From: Sporothrix humicola
Lineage: Eukaryota; Ascomycota; Sordariomycetes; Ophiostomatales; Ophiostomataceae
Length of the DNA stretch: 64,000 bases
Direction: 5' to 3'
Assembly: GCA_021396245.1 (NCBI GenBank)
Contig: WNYE01000097.1
Location: 62,001-126,000, forward strand
Part shown: positions 58,690 to 64,000 of the stretch, one piece after another
Layout: every line of letters begins with the position of its first letter
Position numbering within the stretch: position 1 is the first letter of the stretch
Notes under the pieces: generated by a model
What the model was told of the DNA's origin: nothing
The model's database searches: none
Seen by the model: the letters and a program-made list of their open reading frames with translations, nothing else
Program-made: the position numbers and the translations under genes

Positions 58690-59284
58690 TCGCTGGCAGA
58701 CTGGCTCTGGCCCTATTTATGGAACTTCTCATGCCGACATTTGCGAAAGCTCCCGGAGAAACAGCTTTGTTTGTAAGCTGTAAGGCTGATGGATATGCTG
58801 GATGCTGGGCACTGTAGAGCAGCCAAGTGTGAACTAATGGTGCAGCAATCTAAAGTCGAGTCTTTGGGGCCACGAAAGCGTTAAATTCTACTTCTCACAG
58901 GGTCTAAATAAAGTACTTATACTGTCAACATGTTCATGTCTTGTTTTACTACTCACTGCATACTCTGCGCTTTCGCAAACAATGATTCCGTGCATTCAGG
59001 GTCAACGCCGTCTTACACACAAAGAAGCAGCCGGCCGCCATTCCTGTTTGGGCATCTCCGGCGCGGGCTATCGCGATACAGCGGCCACGGATCGCGCCAT
59101 TGCCCTCTTTACCCCATGCAGTCTCGGCAAACATTACAATGCAACGTGCACAGCCTCACGCCGTTTTTTTTGTCAAAAAGCGAAAAGACGGACCCACTGT
59201 CAGTAGGAGTAGTGCACGTCGGATGAAGACACCGACCGGAGTAGAACTATTCTACAGAGTACGTGGATCTCATCTGCCTTTTCC
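58690..59284. other. Intergenic region right of the oxidase remnant
   Basis: About 600 bp with no gene seen. TACAGAGTA, one mismatch from the recurring 9-mer, lies at 59253. Confidence 0.5.
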
Positions 59285-60361
59285 CTATCTAGGCGCCTCA
59301 CCCGTTCTAGGAAAAGCCGCCTTGGGTTGGCTTCCGTACGGGATCATCCGCACCATGTGCCGCCGCTCACCCTCGGCAAAGTCGGGCACGGCCGAGTGCG
59401 CGGCGCTGCGCTGGTCCCAGACGACGACGGTGCCGGGTTCCCAGCGTACGCGGCAGCTGAAGTCGAGTGAGCGGATGTGGTCGTGCAAGAATGCCAGGAG
59501 GTTGGCCGACTCGCTCGCGTGGAAGCCCTGGACGCTGCGGCCAATGGTCGGGTTGACAAACAGCACGGTCTTGTGCGTCACCGGGTGCTCGATGACAAGC
59601 GGATGCACGGTGTTGACAGCCTCGCGGAGGGCGCGCTCCTGGCCGACGCGGGCGACTTCGCCGACGCTGGCCGATGTATGGAACACCTCGAGGTGATTCA
59701 GCGTCTCCCGGAAACTTGGTGACAGCGCGTCGTAGGCATGTTGCAGCGACGTAAATGCCGTGTCGCCGCCGCCACCCGCCGGTCCCTCCAGAATCCAGAA
59801 AAACGTCGTGCTCGGCACATTCGGCGTAAACGTCTGGTCGACGTGCCACAGGTCGTACGATGGCCGTGGGCCGAGCAGGTCGCGCAACGTGCCCACCGAC
59901 TCGTCGGCGTAAACCACATGAAACTCGGGGCCGGTGCCAGCCGGGTAACCCATGGTCGGGTGCTGGTGAAGCGGGCCGTAATGCCGCACGATGTCGCGCT
60001 GGCGGTCAAAGCCAATGCCGGCAAAGTCCTGGTCGCGGAAGACAAGGACACCACGCTCAGCGGCCAGCAGGGCCACCTCGTCGAGGCCGGCCGGGGTTAG
60101 CTGGCTCAATTGGACGCCGTGGATCTCGGTGCCGATGCGCGGCGTGATGTTACGGAGCGACGTGGCCGCCGTACTGAGCTCCGGCTTGGACGGGTCCGCA
60201 CGGAGGCCGGGCTCCTCAGCATGGAAGAGGGGAACATCGATGGTGGCGGCATATCCATCCGGACGAGTCGGGAGGTAGTGCGGATACTTGGGCTCTGTGG
60301 GCGTGGGTGATATAGTGGCAGCGGCTTCCGTGGCCACTGCGGCAGACGTAGTTCTAGTCAT
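59285..60361 (-). CDS. TauD/TfdA-type Fe(II)/2-oxoglutarate dioxygenase
   Basis: A 358-residue intronless protein. The iron-binding triad is visible as H173-x-D175 (LWHVDQTF) and H322 (AHSAVPDF). The 2-oxoglutarate-binding Arg lies in the following GERRHMVRM (R333/R334 and R338). Other family segments are GTEIHGVQLSQL near 77, VFRDQDF near 107 and VNPTIGRSVQGF near 269. Yeast Jlp1 and bacterial TauD hydroxylate sulfonates such as taurine, releasing sulfite and an aldehyde. Other members act on carnitine-like or aryloxy acids. The start is set by the only in-frame Met before the TEAAATISPTPTEPKYP segment, typical of fungal members. Its promoter is shared with the divergent transporter at 61315. 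A sulfonate substrate is likely but inferred. Confidence 0.9.
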   Translation of the reverse strand: MTRTTSAAVATEAAATISPTPTEPKYPHYLPTRPDGYAATIDVPLFHAEEPGLRADPSKPELSTAATSLRNITPRIGTEIHGVQLSQLTPAGLDEVALLAAERGVLVFRDQDFAGIGFDRQRDIVRHYGPLHQHPTMGYPAGTGPEFHVVYADESVGTLRDLLGPRPSYDLWHVDQTFTPNVPSTTFFWILEGPAGGGGDTAFTSLQHAYDALSPSFRETLNHLEVFHTSASVGEVARVGQERALREAVNTVHPLVIEHPVTHKTVLFVNPTIGRSVQGFHASESANLLAFLHDHIRSLDFSCRVRWEPGTVVVWDQRSAAHSAVPDFAEGERRHMVRMIPYGSQPKAAFPRTGEAPR

Positions 60362-61314
60362 TTCCGATTCGCACTTCTGAATAGTCAGTCACCAAGGAAA
60401 ACGAACTGATGTACGGAGTAATTGTGGAATGCACGCCATTCAAAACGGAGAGGTGTTGTTCTTTTATTTCCTCATCCATGCATTCGGCGCTACGTCTACA
60501 AGAACGCCGAGCTACGAGATCGCTTTCGGCGATACCCGTTAAAGTTAACCTTCCAAAATGTCTCGTTCTTGCCGCCTGTATCTTCCAAAGAGACAATGTC
60601 GCCATTGATCTTTGACGGAGTAGTTCAACCTCTGCTCCTGCTATTATTTCTAGCGTTCCACTGCTACAGATGTTGTGTCTTCTCGTGTATCTTTCCGCTT
60701 ACGCGTCAAGCACTAACCAGCGGCACTTGAACACTTACACTGTTAGCGAACTTCCACTTTGGGTAAGAAATCGGGCACATCACCCGACAGCCAATCACTT
60801 GTCCCCTTTTCATTCCTTTCTCTCCCAGATTCACATGGTGACATATGAGGTGCTTGCATTGTGCCATTTAAATACGACTCTTTTGTAAGCTATCCTCGTG
60901 AACTATGCCAATATGCTTGTTGGCGGATCCAACACAGCCTTCTGTCGACTCGCCGTCTGCCATGTCCGTTTGTCACGACCCTGCATTGTTTTCCTCTGCT
61001 ATTCCCACAATCGTAACCCCGATATCCGCGTGTCAATTTCGCTGCAGGAATATGCTGGCAACACGGGATCCGAGCTCGCTTGCCAACATGCATGTCCTGG
61101 CAAAGTTGTCATTGATGCCAAAATTGCGTTGCCAGTAGGAGTATTTGGATATTTCCCGGTCGATCTCAGAGTCGATGTGAATGCCATGTGCCGGGGTAGC
61201 ATGAGGAGTATACATATATATGTAGATATATGACCGAACGTACACCATGACTCTTTAGTGGACAAAGCATGACCATAGCAGCCACCACTGTACAATACCG
61301 TCACGACAGACAAC
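60362..61314. promoter_or_regulatory. Shared divergent promoter of the dioxygenase and Fen2-type transporter
   Basis: This 953-bp spacer separates the two start codons, which suggests co-regulation. It contains TACGGAGTA (60412-60420), a near copy GACGGAGTA (60614), and ATGGTGACAT (60835-60844), one base from the ATGRYRYCAT site of CYS3/MetR sulfur regulators. The last match is weak evidence on its own. Confidence 0.4.
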
Positions 61315-62921
61315 ATGGCCATTTCTCTGGTCGAATCTGGCGCCGGTGCCGACACGAACACCTCTGACCCTGACCTTGAGGGTGTCCAAGCTGTAGCTAC
61401 CAAAGTGTCCAAAGATGCCGCCCCTACACAGCGCAACGATGAAGAGGACACATCCAGAGCCAACTATATCGCCGGCCGCGGCCGCGTACAGCGCAAGTGG
61501 TACGCCTGGTTCGCCGAGACCGACACTCCCGCAGAGCGCCGCCTGATCCTTAAGATGGATGCCCTCATCATGTCGTTTGCTTTTTTTGCGTACTGGGCCA
61601 AGTATATTGACCAGGGCAACCTGACCAACGCGTACATCAGCGGCATGCAGGAGGATTTGGGGTTTTATGGCAACCAGCTCGTGCAGCTGCAGACCATCTT
61701 CAACGTGGCGTACACCGTCTTTATGATCCCGCTGACGCTGCTGGCGGCCGAGTACCCCAAGACAATCCCGGCGTGCGAGTTCTGCTGGGGCATCTTCACG
61801 CTGCTGCAGTACCGCGCGGCGTCGTTTGGCGAGCTGGCGGCGTACCGCTTCATGACGGGCCTCTTTGAGAGCGCCTTTTTCACATCGATCCACTACGTGC
61901 TGGGGTCATGGTACCGCACGGACGAGCTGGGCCGGCGCGCCGGCATGTTCTACATTGCAACGTGTCTGGGCACAATGACGACGGGGTTTCTGGCCAGCGG
62001 TATCATTGCACACCTGGATGGCGCCCACGGCCTCGCGGGTTGGCGCTGGCTGTACATTGTCTGCTCGGTGCTGACGTTTCCCATTGGCATTTTCGGCTTT
62101 GTGTTTTTCCCCAGCACGCCCGACAAGACGACGTCGTTCTGGCTCACGGACGCTGAGAAGGAGCTCGCCCGCGAGCGCATGCGGCGCATCGGCGGGAAGC
62201 CCGCCATTGGTTTCGGTGGCGGCTGGAAGGTGATCCGCCGCTTCTTTTTCCGGTGGCACATCTACGGCCTGGGCTTTTTCCTGGTGCCCTGGATCATGAC
62301 CACGCAGCCTTCGGGAAACGGCGCCTACACGCTCTGGATCAAGAGCCTCGGCACCTACTCGACGGCGCGCCTCAATGACCTCACCGCCGTCAACCCGGCC
62401 GTAGGCATGGCCCTGGTTCTTATTTATGCCTTCTTGTCCGACCACCTCCAGACCAAGATCCCCATCATCCTCTTTCAGTCGCTGCTGCAGTTCTCGCTGC
62501 AGCTGGCCTTCCCACTCTGGCACCGTTCGTCGGTCGGCTACAAGTGGGCCGCCGTTGCCACCGGCTACGGCCAGAACGCGCTGTCCCCGCTGCTGTACTC
62601 GTGGGCCAACGAGATCTGCCGCGAGGACGCCGAGGAGCGCGCCTTTGTCGTGTCCGTCATGTGCGCCATGTCCAACGTGTTTGCGACGTGGGTGCCGCTG
62701 CTGGTGTGGAAGACGGTCGACGGGCCCGAGTACCACCTAGGTTACACGTTCACGCAGGTCTTTATCCTCGTCTTTATGTTTGTCTCCATTGCGCTGTGGT
62801 GGTACGACAAGCGCGACCAGTATGTGTGCCCTTCCCCACGTACCCCAGAAATAAGTGCAAATGAAAGAGATACTGACAATAAAAAAATAGGAAGCGTCTT
62901 TACCGAAAGTCAGCCGTGTAA
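61315..62921 (+). CDS. MFS transporter, Fen2/Liz1-type (pantothenate/vitamin family)
   Basis: Predicted 511 residues in two exons, 61315-62819 and 62891-62921. The 71-nt intron (donor GTATGT, branch TACTGAC, acceptor AATAG) gives a clean end, YDKRDQKRLYRKSAV. Reading through without splicing gives a less plausible tail ending at 62940. Twelve membrane spans are expected. Family marks are WFAETDTPAERRLILKMD, YWAKYIDQGNLTNAYISGMQ, RFMTGLFESAFFTSIHYVLG and NALSPLLYSWANEICREDAEE. Fen2/Liz1 relatives import pantothenate, biotin or other carboxylates by proton symport; the substrate here is unknown. The neighbouring dioxygenase shares its promoter, so the transporter may bring in the dioxygenase substrate. 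Confidence 0.9.
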
Positions 62922-63394
62922 GTTGGTTTGGATGTGTTAGGGATATGGAAAACGGAAGAAGACGAAAGACGAAACAAAGTTTCTGGACACCATTGTAGCA
63001 ACAAAATGAGGCGCCCACGATATCAACCGCAACATACCGTTGCGCACCCCGAATAGACTCTAGACATATGTACAAGTCATGAAATGCCTACTGCCGCTTG
63101 AAGTCGCTGTGCGAATATCTTGGATAATTGGATAATTGTGGTTTCGTTGTGTAGGTATGAGCGAAGATAGATACGATTTTAAATGAGAAAGAACTCACCT
63201 CATGAAAACCCTCTGTGGACATATCCAGTTCACCGGGTATGCCAAACGGCTTTCCATTAATGTAAGGCCTTGATGTAAAGGCTTCCAAATAACGGAAATC
63301 CAACAACGTACACCAACCATTCGTGCTTAACAAGGAAGAACTCCAGCCAGCCTCCAATGCGACAAAGGCACGTATTTTGTGCAGCATAAGCACC
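62922..63394. other. Intergenic region, transporter 3' flank
   Basis: No gene seen. It runs from the transporter stop to the helicase fragment. Confidence 0.5.
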
Positions 63395-63617
63395 CCAGTG
63401 CGGCTCGACGAGGTAGGCGCGCGTGGCGGCGGTGAGAGTCAAACCGACGGCGCCGCATGAGAGGGTGAGCAGGAGGACGCGGATGGAGCAATTTTTGCTC
63501 TTTGCGGAAGCGGTCGACGACGGGCTGGCGGTCCTTCTGAGACACTTTTCCGTCGAGGCGGAGGCAGGGGATGCGGAACTGGTCAAGGCCGCGTTGGATC
63601 AAGTCGAGCGTCCTAGA
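63395..63617 (-). pseudogene. SNF2-family helicase remnant, C-terminal helicase motifs
   Basis: Two frames joined by an indel near 63490 match the C-terminal lobe of SNF2/Rad5-like helicases: SRTLDLIQRGLDQF, RLDGKVSQKDRQPVVDRF, then VLLLTLSCGAVGLTLT and ATRAYLVEPHW. Homology starts abruptly at 63617 and ends abruptly after EPHW at 63395. The next family motif (an HR.GQ segment) is absent. It is the segment that would directly follow the remnant at 49741-50640, with about six residues between them in relatives. Both are on the minus strand, but the order is reversed. Confidence 0.8.
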
Positions 63618-64000
63618 TCCGCCCGGAAAGGCCTCACCTCTGGCCGTTTTTTCTTCCTTTCCCCCCTCAAAAATCCTCTTCCCTCCCCTGGCCCTTGACT
63701 CTGCTGGTATTAGTGCTTGTGAACAGACCTGGGGAGCTCTGGGATTATGACTGCTAGCGGCTGTTTCAACTGCCAATACCGAGCAGAGCCAACCAAAAGC
63801 AGGCAAGCATCCCCACAGGGCTTGTCAACACTCGGCTCAAGAGAGTCAAGACTGAGAAACGGCCCGATGACGATGTTTAGTTGGTCTTGGTGTCCTGGAC
63901 GATTAACTTGAAAGGAACTGCAGGGCTGGATAGCCGACTGGGCTTGGCAGGGCACCGACAGGGCAATGTCAAGCTCGCATAAAACAAAAAGACGCCGTCT
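63618..64000. other. Right-edge sequence
   Basis: A frame open upstream of the helicase fragment carries no SNF2 homology beyond 63617. Nothing else was recognised; the window ends here. Confidence 0.45.

Noticed and set aside
1..64000. CRISPR arrays, rRNA genes, large transposons with recognisable transposase or reverse transcriptase
   Set aside because: None seen on either strand; tandem repeats found are too short and lack spacers, and no transposase or RT motifs appear in any frame.

Overview
This window reads as nuclear DNA of a filamentous ascomycete (Pezizomycotina, probably Sordariomycetes; I cannot name the genus). The genes have GC-rich third positions. The introns are 55-99 nt with fungal donors (GTATGT, GTGAGT, GTACGT) and CTAAC/CTGAC branch sites. 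A secreted CBM1 protein and a multidomain Cdc25-type RasGEF fit this group. Gene density is low, about ten supported genes in 64 kb, separated by long non-coding stretches.

Layout. From 0.9 to 26.4 kb lies a housekeeping and signalling block. It holds a single-pass membrane protein with a cytoplasmic SH3 domain (901-2951, -), the H/ACA snoRNP assembly factor Naf1 (7439-9676, -), ALG9 mannosyltransferase (10348-12253, +, divergent from Naf1), a small secreted CBM1 protein (15197-15977, +), acetyl-CoA hydrolase/CoA-transferase ACH1 (18539-20116, +) and a 1,398-residue SH3-RasGEFN-RasGEF protein (22199-26395, -). From 26.4 to 49.7 kb there is a gene desert of about 23 kb in which I can support no conserved protein. 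It contains a 59-nt poly(A), short tandem repeats, compositional strand-bias blocks and a GC-rich structured element near 33.75 kb.

From 49.7 to 63.6 kb lies an accessory-looking island: a secreted SMP-30/gluconolactonase-type lactonase (50700-51986, -), a Dal5/Soa1-type MFS transporter (55219-57180, +, five exons), a decayed vanillyl-alcohol-oxidase-like flavoenzyme (58073-58689), a TauD-type 2-oxoglutarate dioxygenase (59285-60361, -) and a divergent Fen2/Liz1-type MFS transporter (61315-62921, +). Together these suggest uptake and breakdown of small organic acids, possibly sulfonates as an alternative sulfur source. That function is inferred.

The most striking observation is at the edges of this island. 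Two decayed pieces of a SNF2-family helicase gene, both on the minus strand, flank it. The left piece carries the ATPase half up to the inter-domain region. The right piece begins within a few residues of where the left one stops and carries the C-terminal helicase motifs. Their order is reversed relative to an intact gene, as if a unit of about 13.9 kb had been circularised or tandemly duplicated with its junction inside the helicase gene. The same part of the window is enriched in two recurring non-coding 9-mers, TACGGAGTA and TATGTCGTA.
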